A DNA stretch of 23,343 bases from positions 1 to 23,343 of the forward strand of contig CALFLO010000136.1 in NCBI GenBank assembly GCA_937880175.1. The letters are read 5' to 3'. The stretch is from an uncultured Gluconobacter sp. (GTDB lineage Bacteria; Pseudomonadota; Alphaproteobacteria; Acetobacterales; Acetobacteraceae). Below the pieces are notes generated by a model. The model was not told where the DNA came from. It saw nothing but the letters and a program-made list of their open reading frames with translations, and did no database searches. The translations under genes and the position numbers were made by a program. Of this stretch, positions 14,571 to 22,932 are shown piece by piece; position 1 is the first letter of the stretch, and every line of letters begins with the position of its first letter.

Positions 14571-15501
14571 AAGCCTGTGTCCCGGGCCAGTTACGCGACG
14601 ACGCCATGGCCCGGGCCAGATTGATGAGACGTTCCCGAACGGCGACAGAGGCCTCGGTTTCAGGCACGAGTTCCGGAATGCAGAGCGAGACGTTCTCGCT
14701 GATGACGGGATTGCGCAGCGAGTAAATGCGGGACTTGCCTTCGACGGCGATCCGGCTCGCGACCGACCAGGGAAGGATGGTGCTGCCGATCCCTTCCTGG
14801 ATGGCGCCCTGCAGCGTTGTCAGGGCTTCGATTTCCGCAACGATGGTTGGCTCCAGTCCCTTGCGTATGAATGCCATATCGATGGCCTTGCGGACAAAAT
14901 TATGCTTGGGCGGCACCAGAAGCGGGATGCCTGTGATATCGGTGAGCTGAACTGCGTTTTCGCTGTCATGAGGGATTTCGAGCGCATGAGGCGCTAGCAG
15001 GAAAAACTCTTCCTTCATCAGCGGTGTGAAACTTACCCCTTTCATGGGGCCGGAGCCATGGATCACGGCCATGTCCAGTCGGCCGGTCATGACGAGTTCG
15101 CTGTAGATGTCGTCGAAACTCTCGGTCAGGTGCAGAATGATGCCGGGGAGTTCATCACGGACCCGGCGTAGAAGCTCAACGGAGAGGGTGGAGCCCGCAC
15201 TGTAAGGGGAGAGCCCTACGGAGACCTTGCCGACGAGGGGACCGTCTCCTTGGGTGATCTCGACCATGGCGCGGTCGAACTGCTTGCTCAGGATCTGGAC
15301 GTGTCGGTAAAGGACCGAGCCGGCAATCGTCGGTGTGACGCCGCTTTTGCTGCGGATCACCAGCTTCTGACGGAAGGCGCTTTCAAGGGCCGCCAGCTGC
15401 TGGCTGAGGGCGGGCTGGGCAATATTCAACAAGTCGGCCGCGCGCGAAATGCTGCCAAGGTCGATGATCTTCACGAAGGCCTGCAAACGCCTGATATCCA
15501 A
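14563..15501 (-). CDS. LysR family regulator, Nac-like
   Basis: A TTG at 15501 with AGGAGA eight bases upstream gives 312 residues, the normal LysR length, and the expected N-terminus MDIRRLQAFVKIIDLGSISR. Upstream codons in the open frame do not fit the family. The winged helix covers about 1-60, including AADLLNIAQPALSQQLAALE and IRSKSGVTPTIAG. The N-terminal wording is close to Nac, the nitrogen assimilation control protein of enterobacteria (FVKIVDIGSLTQAAEVLHIA). The effector domain covers about 90-300. Convergent with aspartase and divergent from the TonB receptor gene, it is a candidate controller of aspartate nitrogen metabolism and perhaps of the receptor. ATA-N9-TAT sites lie in both neighbouring control regions. 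The Nac assignment is a resemblance, not proof of orthology. Confidence 0.87.
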   Translation of the reverse strand: MDIRRLQAFVKIIDLGSISRAADLLNIAQPALSQQLAALESAFRQKLVIRSKSGVTPTIAGSVLYRHVQILSKQFDRAMVEITQGDGPLVGKVSVGLSPYSAGSTLSVELLRRVRDELPGIILHLTESFDDIYSELVMTGRLDMAVIHGSGPMKGVSFTPLMKEEFFLLAPHALEIPHDSENAVQLTDITGIPLLVPPKHNFVRKAIDMAFIRKGLEPTIVAEIEALTTLQGAIQEGIGSTILPWSVASRIAVEGKSRIYSLRNPVISENVSLCIPELVPETEASVAVRERLINLARAMASSRNWPGTQAST

Positions 15502-15509
15502 CTGGCCGA

Positions 15510-15515
15510 TCTCCT
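15510..15515 (-). promoter_or_regulatory. ribosome binding site that fixes the LysR start
   Basis: On the minus strand AGGAGA lies eight bases before TTG at 15501. It is the only good Shine-Dalgarno sequence near the beginning of the conserved helix-turn-helix, which is why the TTG is chosen over the far upstream codon of the open frame. Confidence 0.7.
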
Positions 15516-15647
15516 GATGTGACGAACTATGAACCTGATAGTCTGCCCATTGGGGGGAATGGTCAATGAATCCGTGGGAGCAGGGCGGGATTTTCAGATC
15601 GGTGACGCACGCGAAACTTTCCTGCGCCCTCGTTGCGAAATTGGAAT

Positions 15648-15662
15648 ATAAATAATCCATAT
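15648..15662. promoter_or_regulatory. ATA-N9-TAT site between the LysR gene and the TonB receptor gene
   Basis: ATAAATAATCCATAT fits ATA-N9-TAT and the general T-N11-A LysR box. It lies 147 bases upstream of the LysR start and 77 bases upstream of the receptor start, in an AT-rich patch. LysR regulators commonly bind their own divergent promoter region, so autoregulation is plausible. No clear promoter hexamers with normal spacing were found for either gene in this 237-base region. Confidence 0.4.
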
Positions 15663-15738
15663 GACGCCAAAACATAACGTATCCGTACCATAAACTCATG
15701 CTTTCGTATCGGGATTCCGGCGACTTGAGGGGGATGCA

Positions 15739-18216
15739 ATGTTGATTGGGTCAAATTGGAAACTCTGTCTGGTCGCAGGTGCTGCACTGGGCGCGTTTAT
15801 GCCAGATGTGGTTCTTGCAGCGTCGACTGCACCAGCCGCACCGGTGAAACACCATAAAATCATTGCCAGAAAAGCGGCTGTCGCTGCTCCTGCAAAAAAC
15901 AAGGCGCCGGTCCATCGTGCCCCGACATCACTTCAGGCTGTGGCAACGGAAAGTATTCAGGTCGGTGGTCGGCAGACAAACTCTGTCTTCTCCCCTGTAA
16001 CGGCGCGTCACAGTACAACTCAGGTGACTGTTGTGACTGGGGCCGAACTTCTCAAGACCGGTCAGACCAACGTTCTTTCTGCCCTGGCACAGGCCAATCC
16101 GGCGATTACGACTGCGGCTCTGCCTGGCGGTGGCGCAAGTGCCTTCGTCCAGACCATGCAGCTTCGTGGGCAGTCTCCCGATGACACGCTGATCCTCGTG
16201 AACGGCCATCGCCGTCATATCGGCGCGAATTTCAATTCCAACGCGGGTACGAACTGGGGCAGTGAACCTGCCGATATTTCGCTGATCCCTGTGTCTGCGA
16301 TTGATCATATCGAGGTCATTACGGAAGGGGCTTCGGCGCTTTACGGTCAGGACGCCATCGCCGGTGCGGTCAATATCGTGCTCAAGCGCGATACGCATGG
16401 CGGCAGCATCAACTTCAAGAACAATGGCTATTACGCAGGCGATGGTCAGGGGCTGGACGGCTCGGCCAATTATGGCATGGCCCTGGGCAATAGCGGTGGA
16501 TATCTCGATCTCGCAGCTCAGGTAACGCATCAGTTGCCCACAACACGCGGCGGTGATTTCTACGGTACGCTGTTCAGCGATTCCCGGAACGAGACGGCCA
16601 ATCGCGATGTGCAGCGCGGACTTGGCCTTCCCAAATCCACGCTTGAGACGCTCAGCGAAAACATGTCCCTGCCGCTGGGGCATGGGTTCAGTGCCTACAG
16701 CACGTCCACGTTCTCGCATCGTCGAGCCAATGTGGCGGAAACCTATCGCAGTGCAGCCGACACGGACACCTGGATCAACAAGGATCTGTATCCGAACGGC
16801 AACCAGCCTTACATCACGATGGATCAGTACGACTTCCAGACGGATAACGGCATCCGGACGCATAAATTCGGGTTTGCATGGGATGCGTATGTCACGTTCG
16901 GACGTGATGCGCAGAAATACGGCACCAAGGACTCCGAAAACGTCTCCATCCCCGACAGCACGCAGACATCGTTCTATGACGGGTCGTCCATTGCGACCGA
17001 ACTGACGAGTGGCATCCGTGGCTCGCGTTCGTTCCAGACGGGTTTTCTGCCGCGTCCGGTCGATCTGAAGTTTGGCGCTGAATACCGCCACGATACTTTC
17101 CAGATGACCGAAGGCGAGACAGCATCGTGGGAAGGACTGGGCGCGACGGATCATCCGGGTAACGTCCCGATGGCTGTGACCAACCAGAACCGCGATGTCT
17201 ATGAAGGTTTTGCCGATCTCGACTTCTATGTGACGAAGAAGTGGGAGTGGACGCTGGGTGGCCGGGTTGCGAGCTACAACAATCTGGCTACTGTCGAGAC
17301 GGGCTCGGTCGGAACGCGGTACAACTTCAACAAGCGCTGGGCCATCCGTGCCAACGTCAACACGGGGTATCGTCCGCCGACGCTTGGCGAGATGTCCTAT
17401 TTCTATTCCGCACCTTATCCCGGTTATACGGTGGATCAGGTTCCGGCCAACAGCTCGATTGCCAAATATCTCGGTTCCGGCAGCATGAAGGGCGAATATT
17501 CCCGCAGCTACAGCATCGGTCTTGATGCGACGCCTGTGGACAATTTCCATGTGACTGGAAATCTGTATTACATTGCCATCAATTCGCGTCTGGGCAGCAC
17601 GAAGACCTACAGCGTCGATGCGAATGACTCTGTTCTCATGAACCTGCTGGCGCAGAATAATCTTGAGAGCGCGACGTCACTCTCCTATTACGCAAACCTG
17701 TATAACACCCAGACATTCGGTGGTGATTTCAGCGCCGACTATACGCTGCACACGCATCGTCTGGGTCAGTTCCGATTTGCGATGGGGATCAACTTCTCCG
17801 ATACGGAAATCCGTTCCGCGAAGGACAATTTCGTCAACGAGTATACCAAGGAAGTTGTCCTGCACGCAGCACCCAAGAACCGCGAGCAGATCAGCGTGAA
17901 CTGGACCTACGGCAAATGGTCCGCATTCGTGCAGGAAATGCGTTACGGCTCCATTATCTACATGGCGTCTCCGACCGGAGCGGGCAGTGTGCCGTTCATG
18001 CAGAACCCCGCGCTGCTGACCAATCTTGAGGTGGACTACAAGATCCTTCCGCGCTGGAGCATCGGAGTGGGCGCGAACAATCTTGGCAACAAATACCCGA
18101 CGCGCGTTTCGTCTGCCATCTCTCATACCCAGCAGGGTCTGACCAAATATGCATCCTATTCGCCTTATGGCTTCAATGGCGGCATGTATTACGTGAAGAC
18201 GTCGATCGACTTCTGA
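15739..18216 (+). CDS. TonB-dependent outer membrane receptor
   Basis: The 825-residue protein starts with a signal peptide (KLCLVAGAALGAFMPDVVLA, cleavage near 27) and an Ala/Pro/Lys-rich stretch to about 60. An ESIQVGG segment near 73-79 may be the TonB box. The plug domain covers about 95-215: TQVTVVTGAELLKTGQTNVL, TMQLRGQSPDDTLILVNGHR, then EVITEGASALYGQDAIAGAV and NIVLKRD. The rest is a beta-barrel with many Tyr/Trp-rich strands, ending YYVKTSIDF with the terminal aromatic residue used for outer membrane insertion. The LVNGHRRHIGANFN pattern resembles receptors for non-siderophore substrates, but the ligand is unknown. A strong-looking hairpin follows the gene. The neighbouring phospholipase C and the divergent LysR gene may be functionally linked. 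Confidence 0.94.
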   Translation: MLIGSNWKLCLVAGAALGAFMPDVVLAASTAPAAPVKHHKIIARKAAVAAPAKNKAPVHRAPTSLQAVATESIQVGGRQTNSVFSPVTARHSTTQVTVVTGAELLKTGQTNVLSALAQANPAITTAALPGGGASAFVQTMQLRGQSPDDTLILVNGHRRHIGANFNSNAGTNWGSEPADISLIPVSAIDHIEVITEGASALYGQDAIAGAVNIVLKRDTHGGSINFKNNGYYAGDGQGLDGSANYGMALGNSGGYLDLAAQVTHQLPTTRGGDFYGTLFSDSRNETANRDVQRGLGLPKSTLETLSENMSLPLGHGFSAYSTSTFSHRRANVAETYRSAADTDTWINKDLYPNGNQPYITMDQYDFQTDNGIRTHKFGFAWDAYVTFGRDAQKYGTKDSENVSIPDSTQTSFYDGSSIATELTSGIRGSRSFQTGFLPRPVDLKFGAEYRHDTFQMTEGETASWEGLGATDHPGNVPMAVTNQNRDVYEGFADLDFYVTKKWEWTLGGRVASYNNLATVETGSVGTRYNFNKRWAIRANVNTGYRPPTLGEMSYFYSAPYPGYTVDQVPANSSIAKYLGSGSMKGEYSRSYSIGLDATPVDNFHVTGNLYYIAINSRLGSTKTYSVDANDSVLMNLLAQNNLESATSLSYYANLYNTQTFGGDFSADYTLHTHRLGQFRFAMGINFSDTEIRSAKDNFVNEYTKEVVLHAAPKNREQISVNWTYGKWSAFVQEMRYGSIIYMASPTGAGSVPFMQNPALLTNLEVDYKILPRWSIGVGANNLGNKYPTRVSSAISHTQQGLTKYASYSPYGFNGGMYYVKTSIDF

Positions 18217-18243
18217 TCAGCGGTTTCCGATGCTTTGAACTGC

Positions 18244-18278
18244 ACGGGCGTGTGATCGGTGAAGCGATCCACGCCCGT
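18244..18278 (+). terminator. hairpin after the TonB receptor gene, possible terminator
   Basis: Perfect 9-base arms ACGGGCGTG (18244-18252) and CACGCCCGT (18270-18278) enclose a second short GATC/GATC pairing. The following sequence, TTCATCGTTTGTT, is only partly T-rich, so it is either a weak intrinsic terminator or a transcript-stabilising hairpin. Confidence 0.55.
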
Positions 18279-18328
18279 TCATCGTTTGTTGCCAAGTGAA
18301 GTTTTTATGAAGTCGGTGGGAAGCGGGA

Positions 18329-18356
18329 TGAATTCGCTCTGAAGGGCGACTATTCA
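18329..18356 (+). other. stem-loop in the leader of the phospholipase gene
   Basis: Inner stem CGCTC/GGGCG (one G-U pair) closes a TGAA loop, and outer arms TGAAT/ATTCA extend it with a small internal loop. It lies about 60-90 bases upstream of the phospholipase start. It could influence transcript stability or expression, but nothing in it matches a known riboswitch that I recognise. Confidence 0.3.
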
Positions 18357-18417
18357 TGCGCCCGTATTCCTCTACTCTTGAGCCGTATGTGCTCTCAGGC
18401 TTCAGGCAACGGTTGAT

Positions 18418-20895
18418 ATGTCCACTCGCAGAACCTTTCTCAAATACGCCCTGTTCGGTGGTGCTGCGGCCGCGACGGAAGGTCTTCCGGCCGCCATTCG
18501 TCGCGCCTATGCCATCGCCCCGGATCCCGGCACGACCTATCTGAATGCCGAGCATGTCGTTATTCTCATGCAGGAAAACCGGTCCTTCGACCATATGTTC
18601 GGGACGCTGGCCGGGGTCCGGGGCGTCAATGACAAACGGGCGATCCGTCAGAAAAACGGCAGCTCCGTTTTCGTGCAGTCCGGAAAAAGCGGGGAGACCT
18701 ATGCTCCGTGGCGCCTGAACATTCACGACACGAAGGTGACGTGGATGGGGTCGATCCCGCATTCCCGCGACAGTCAGGTGGATGCCTGGAACGGGGGGCA
18801 TCATGACCGCTGGGTGGATGTCAAGCGACCGTACAAGAAGGAATACAAGCAGTATCCCCTGACCATGGGCTATTATACCCGTGAAGATCTGCCGTTCTAT
18901 TACGCTCTGGCCGATGCTTTTACAGTCTGCGACCAGAATTACTGCGGTGCGATGACGAGCACGACGCCCAACCGGCTTGTCTTCTGGACGGGAACCGTGC
19001 GCGACCAGCAGAATACGGCTTCGAACGTCTACATGCGCAACCCGGAAATTCTCGAAGGCGGAATGACCTGGACGACCTTCCCGGAGCGGCTGGAAAAGGT
19101 CGGGGTTTCGTGGAAGTTCTACCAGAACGAGATCAGCCAGATTGGCGGCATGTCCCAGGAGGAACGGTCCTGGCTGTCCAATTTCGGCTGTAACGTTCTG
19201 GAGTGTTTCGACAGCTTCAATGGCAGTTCCGGACCCGGCTTTGGAGCCTGGATCGAGGAACGCATCAAGGAATGTTCAGAGCATATCAACCGGCTTGAAA
19301 AGCTGGAGATGCTGGTCTCTGGAGAGCGGGGCGAGCAGCTTGTCGAGGCGAAGGCGCTGATGGAGGTTCTGCGCCGCCGTCAGCAATCCGCCAAAGGATT
19401 TGAGAATCTGACCCCTGAGGAGCGCGCCCTGTTCACAAAGGCTTTCGTGACCAACGAGGGCGATCCGGACTATCACACACTTGAGGAACTGGCTTTCGCG
19501 GACGACCCTGACACGAAGGGGATGAAAGCGCCGAAGGGCGATGTGCTTTACCAGTTCCGTAAGGACACGCAGACCGGCCAGCTTCCAGCCGTGTCCTGGC
19601 TGGCAGCCCCCGAGCATTTCTCGGATCATCCGACGTCTGCATGGTACGGCGCCTGGTATGTGTCGGAGGTCATGAACATCCTGACCGAAAATCCGGACGT
19701 CTGGAAAAAGACAATTTTCATCCTGACCTATGATGAAAATGACGGATATTTCGACCATTGCTGTTCCTATGCCGCTCCTGATCCAGAGCGTCCGGAAACG
19801 GGACGCTCTTCTGACTCGATCGGGCCGGACGGGCTCGAATATACCAGTGCTGCGGATGAGCTCCGTCTTGGCGTGCCGGAACGGCTCGCACGCAGTGGTC
19901 CGATCGGGCTTGGGTTCCGGGTGCCGATGGTTGTGGCGTCCCCGTGGAGCCGGGGTGGGCTGGTTAATTCACAGCTTTTCGATCACAGCTCGACATTGCG
20001 CTTTCTGGAGCATTTTGTTGAGAAGAAATTTGGCAAATCCGTGCGGGAAACCAACATTTCCCCATGGCGTCGGGCGATCTGCGGTGATCTGACATCCTGT
20101 TTCCATGCCCATGACGAAGTGGCCCCATCCCTGAGTTATCTCGATCGGAACACCCATCTGAAGTCTATTGAGGATGCGCGGAACCGACCGATGCCGGGAG
20201 GTTTCCGCTCGCTTTCTCCGGATGAGATCACAGCGCTGAAAGATCAGCCGGATCTGCTGGCAAAAACCGTACGGCAGGAAAGCGGAACACGTCCGGCCTG
20301 CGCTCTGCCTTACGAACTCTCTTGTGATGGCGGCTTTGATGTCGCGCGCGGGCAGGTCAGTCTGACGCTGTGGGCAGGGCAGAATGTCCATGGAGAGCGT
20401 GCGGCCGGAGCCCCGTTTAATGTCTATGATTACCGCAATGGCGGCCGCGACATGCAGGCAGGCACCTATGCCGTAGCGGTGGGAGACAAGATGGACGTCG
20501 CGCTTCCGCCTGTGGACGGCCTGTATGATGTCGCGGTTCATGCACCGAACGGGTTCTACCGGGCTTATCGGGGGCATGCTGGCCAGGTCGCGCTTCGCTC
20601 GGCCTGTCGCTATGATGTTGGCGGAAAGGGAAAAGGGCCGGGGATCGTCCTTTCGCTGAGAAATGCCGGGAAGGCGCCCCTCACGGTCCAGTATCGTGCG
20701 GGAGAGGCGGAACCTCTGCGTACGATCATGCTGAAAGCCCATGGGCATCAGGACGTCAGGCTGGATCTGTCAGCCAGCCGTCAATGGTACGACGTGACGC
20801 TGACATCGCCGGAAGATCCGGATTTCAGGCATGTTCTGGGCGGCCGGATGGAAACGGGGAAGATTACGCTCACCGATCCTGCAATGGCCGGCTAA
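18418..20895 (+). CDS. Tat-exported phosphocholine-type phospholipase C
   Basis: The 825-residue protein begins with a twin-arginine signal (STRRTFLKYALFGGAAAA; cleavage probably near AYA, residue 32). The phosphoesterase domain has HVVILMQENRSFDHMFG (46-62), the CGAMTSTTPNRLVFWTG block with the presumed nucleophile region, and YDENDGYFDH with metal-binding acidic residues and His. Residues about 280-345 are a charged helical insert (EERIKECSEHINRLEKLEML) also found in some larger relatives. The C-terminal 190 residues form two beta-sandwich repeats of the bacterial phospholipase C C-terminal type (DUF756). The enzyme releases phosphocholine or a similar head group from phospholipids outside the cytoplasm. 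No Pho box was recognised upstream. Acid phosphatase activity is an alternative within the same superfamily. Confidence 0.9.
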   Translation: MSTRRTFLKYALFGGAAAATEGLPAAIRRAYAIAPDPGTTYLNAEHVVILMQENRSFDHMFGTLAGVRGVNDKRAIRQKNGSSVFVQSGKSGETYAPWRLNIHDTKVTWMGSIPHSRDSQVDAWNGGHHDRWVDVKRPYKKEYKQYPLTMGYYTREDLPFYYALADAFTVCDQNYCGAMTSTTPNRLVFWTGTVRDQQNTASNVYMRNPEILEGGMTWTTFPERLEKVGVSWKFYQNEISQIGGMSQEERSWLSNFGCNVLECFDSFNGSSGPGFGAWIEERIKECSEHINRLEKLEMLVSGERGEQLVEAKALMEVLRRRQQSAKGFENLTPEERALFTKAFVTNEGDPDYHTLEELAFADDPDTKGMKAPKGDVLYQFRKDTQTGQLPAVSWLAAPEHFSDHPTSAWYGAWYVSEVMNILTENPDVWKKTIFILTYDENDGYFDHCCSYAAPDPERPETGRSSDSIGPDGLEYTSAADELRLGVPERLARSGPIGLGFRVPMVVASPWSRGGLVNSQLFDHSSTLRFLEHFVEKKFGKSVRETNISPWRRAICGDLTSCFHAHDEVAPSLSYLDRNTHLKSIEDARNRPMPGGFRSLSPDEITALKDQPDLLAKTVRQESGTRPACALPYELSCDGGFDVARGQVSLTLWAGQNVHGERAAGAPFNVYDYRNGGRDMQAGTYAVAVGDKMDVALPPVDGLYDVAVHAPNGFYRAYRGHAGQVALRSACRYDVGGKGKGPGIVLSLRNAGKAPLTVQYRAGEAEPLRTIMLKAHGHQDVRLDLSASRQWYDVTLTSPEDPDFRHVLGGRMETGKITLTDPAMAG

Positions 20896-20908
20896 GCGTC
20901 CACTGGCT

Positions 20909-21190
20909 TCATGGTCGTGCGCGCTGTTCCCAGAGGGAACATGCGAGCGTCGCGACCATGATTTCAGGGCCGACCAGCAGGATCCATTCAATGACGTTTA
21001 GAACAACGCCCCCATCGGGCATGGCCTGAGCGACAAGGCTGACGCACAGCAGCGCAGTCGCGCAGGATTTCAGGATGCGCTGCTGCGATGCGGTCAGGCG
21101 GTCACGCCAGAAGACGCGGTTACCGCGATGAGAGCCTGCGACAAACAGCAGCATGGCGCCCTGTCCGCACAGAAGCGAAAGCCAGCTCAT
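20909..21190 (-). CDS. DUF3325-like small membrane protein
   Basis: From the ATG at 21190 the product has 93 residues with about three hydrophobic segments: SWLSLLCGQGAMLLFVAGS, ATALLCVSLVAQAM, and VVLNVIEWILLVGPEIMVAT. The motif AGSHRGNRVFW resembles the DUF3325 family, found at the end of siderophore-receptor/PepSY operons. The start overlaps the PepSY gene stop (ATGA, 21187-21190). Its function is unknown. The gene converges with the phospholipase gene, leaving 13 bases between the two stops and no room for a terminator hairpin. Confidence 0.75.
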   Translation of the reverse strand: MSWLSLLCGQGAMLLFVAGSHRGNRVFWRDRLTASQQRILKSCATALLCVSLVAQAMPDGGVVLNVIEWILLVGPEIMVATLACSLWEQRARP

Positions 21191-22650
21191 GTCAGCAAAC
21201 CCGTCTTTCGAACCCGGTGATACGTGGCGAAGGCGAAAGATGCTGACAGGGCAAGGGCCGTTATCCCGACGCCTGCGATGACGCTTCCTTCCCAGGGCAG
21301 GCTGAGTAAGGCGACCACCAGACACGCTGCCGCATTGCTACCCAGCAGTTCCGCCCATGTGCGCTCGGGGGAGCGGACCAGTGTGTAAAGCAAAGTGATC
21401 CCCCAGACGATGAAGACGGTCGTCACTTCCCATCCGGCTCGGTGTGGCATTGTCATCGGGAGAAGCCGGTTGGCGATGAAAAAGGATGCGAAGGCGAGGG
21501 ATGTCCCCATCAGGACGCCCACATTCAGACGGGCAACGACCCTGTGTCCCAGATGGTGCGGGCGGCGAAGGCGTTTAAGCGTCCACAGATGCATGCCGCT
21601 GCCAATCAGTGCTGCGAGGGCCAGACCGGACAGGAAATAGAGCCAGCGTGTCACGCTGGGGGCGAAACGCGCGACATGCAGCCCATACAGGAATGTGTAG
21701 GCCCGGATGACCGGGCGCTTTTCAACATGTTCTCTCAGGATCTGGCCGGACGGGCCATCGAAAGTGATGATCTGCGAGGACGTGCTGACGGTGCGGCTGT
21801 TACCCGCGATGACTGTAACGAGAGACGCCTGATCGGACGGGTTGAAAACATAGATCTGTTCCAGGCCCGTGCCGCCAAACCGCCTGTCTGCTTCCTGAAG
21901 CATCGGCAGGATCGGTGCGAGATGGTCCGCGTGACCGCTCGCGGGGCGGGAATAAAGGGCGGGATTCAGCTCCGTATAGGAAGCCATCAGGTCATTCCGA
22001 TAGAGAGCCTGCGTGCTCCACGGAAGGAGGAGCGACCCGAGGGTGACGGCACCTGTGAAGGAAATCATCAGATGGAAGGGCAGGGCCGCGACACCGAGGA
22101 GGTTGTGCATGTCCAGCCAGCTTCTCTGTCCGCGCGACGGCCGGAACGTGAAGAAATCCGCGAAGATGCGTCGATGGATGATCACGCCGGTCACCAGCCC
22201 GACGACGAGAACGAGCGCCGCAAGGGCTGCGATCAGCCGCCCCCAGGGATAGGGAAGCTGAAGCTCGAAATGAAAGCGGTAGAAGAACTCACCCCCCAGC
22301 GTATCCCGGATGCCATCCGGGCTTCCGGTCATGGGGTTGAGGGCGCGCTGGATGTAATCGCCTTTTGCGTCTGGCCAAAGCGCCGTTGCAAAGGAATTGA
22401 GATCGGTGGCGCTGGCGACATACCAGGCGCTGGCGGTCGAGGCATTGTGGCTCAGCCAGTCCAGCGCGTGGGCGTCGGTCACCAGCGGATCGGGGGCAGC
22501 TCCGGAGAGTTCCGGCCGTGCCCACAGGCTGATGTCCTGCCGAAAGACGCTCAGGGCACCGGAGAGGGCGATGGCGAACAGAACCCAGCCTGTGATGAGG
22601 CCCAGTGTGGTGTGGACCATGGCCATCGAGGCGCGGAATGTGGCTTTCAT
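21187..22650 (-). CDS. PepSY-associated inner membrane protein (iron uptake operon)
   Basis: The ATG at 22650 gives 487 residues; the open frame runs further upstream but overlaps the previous gene and is unlike the family. The protein begins with HTTLGLITGWVLFAIALSGA (first membrane helix) and LSVFRQDISLWARPEL, the standard PepSY_TM start. Then come a large extracytoplasmic region, a helix near LIAALAALVLVVGLVTGVII, HRRIFADFFTFRPSRGQRSW and LDMHNLLGVAALPFHLMISF with conserved His residues, the PepSY segment around LEQIYVFNPSDQASLVTVIA, and C-terminal helices. Relatives are annotated as iron-regulated membrane proteins and are thought to help siderophore-iron reduction or release in the periplasm. 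It overlaps both neighbours by four bases. Confidence 0.88.
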   Translation of the reverse strand: MKATFRASMAMVHTTLGLITGWVLFAIALSGALSVFRQDISLWARPELSGAAPDPLVTDAHALDWLSHNASTASAWYVASATDLNSFATALWPDAKGDYIQRALNPMTGSPDGIRDTLGGEFFYRFHFELQLPYPWGRLIAALAALVLVVGLVTGVIIHRRIFADFFTFRPSRGQRSWLDMHNLLGVAALPFHLMISFTGAVTLGSLLLPWSTQALYRNDLMASYTELNPALYSRPASGHADHLAPILPMLQEADRRFGGTGLEQIYVFNPSDQASLVTVIAGNSRTVSTSSQIITFDGPSGQILREHVEKRPVIRAYTFLYGLHVARFAPSVTRWLYFLSGLALAALIGSGMHLWTLKRLRRPHHLGHRVVARLNVGVLMGTSLAFASFFIANRLLPMTMPHRAGWEVTTVFIVWGITLLYTLVRSPERTWAELLGSNAAACLVVALLSLPWEGSVIAGVGITALALSASFAFATYHRVRKTGLLT

Positions 22651-22901
22651 GGACGCCAGCCCTTCGCAACGGCCAGCGCCGTCAGGCAGAAAACCAGTAC
22701 GATCGTGACGCCTGCCAGTCGTCTTGTATTCATGAAAGCAAATGACGCCATGAAGATGACAAGCCAGAGGATCAGGCCAAGAAGGATGCCTGCCATGGCG
22801 GCGTCCGCCTTGGACAGGGGAAGCCAGAACGCAAGGCAAACCCCGCCCAGTGCGGACAGGGCGTAGCCGAGCGGCAACGCTACGAAAAGGCGCAGGGCCA
22901 T
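22647..22901 (-). CDS. DUF3649-like small membrane protein
   Basis: From the ATG at 22901 the product has 84 residues with three hydrophobic segments. ALRLFVALPLGYALSALGGV, then LPLSKADAAMAGILLGLILW, then FMASFAFMNTRRLAG resemble the DUF3649 pattern (GGYala, LPl.r.dA, aFaar). The gene sits between a TonB siderophore receptor and a PepSY protein, its usual place. A TTG at 22949 would add 16 residues and overlap the receptor end; neither start has a strong ribosome site. It overlaps the PepSY gene by four bases. Function unknown; probably an accessory of iron-siderophore uptake. Confidence 0.75.
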   Translation of the reverse strand: MALRLFVALPLGYALSALGGVCLAFWLPLSKADAAMAGILLGLILWLVIFMASFAFMNTRRLAGVTIVLVFCLTALAVAKGWRP

Positions 22902-22932
22902 GTCGTAGCGTGAGGCTCTTGCCGAGAGTGGC

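Noticed and set aside
15928..17550. 540-codon open frame antisense to the TonB receptor gene
   Set aside because: It shadows a clear receptor with signal peptide, plug and barrel; its Arg/His-rich product has no family features.
15739..20895. TonB receptor and phospholipase genes have exactly the same length (2478 bases)
   Set aside because: The proteins are unrelated in sequence and fold, so the equal length is coincidence and not a duplication.
21442..22866. 474-codon open frame antisense to the PepSY gene
   Set aside because: The minus strand has a standard iron-uptake operon with coupled starts and stops; the antisense product is low in hydrophobic structure and unlike any known protein.
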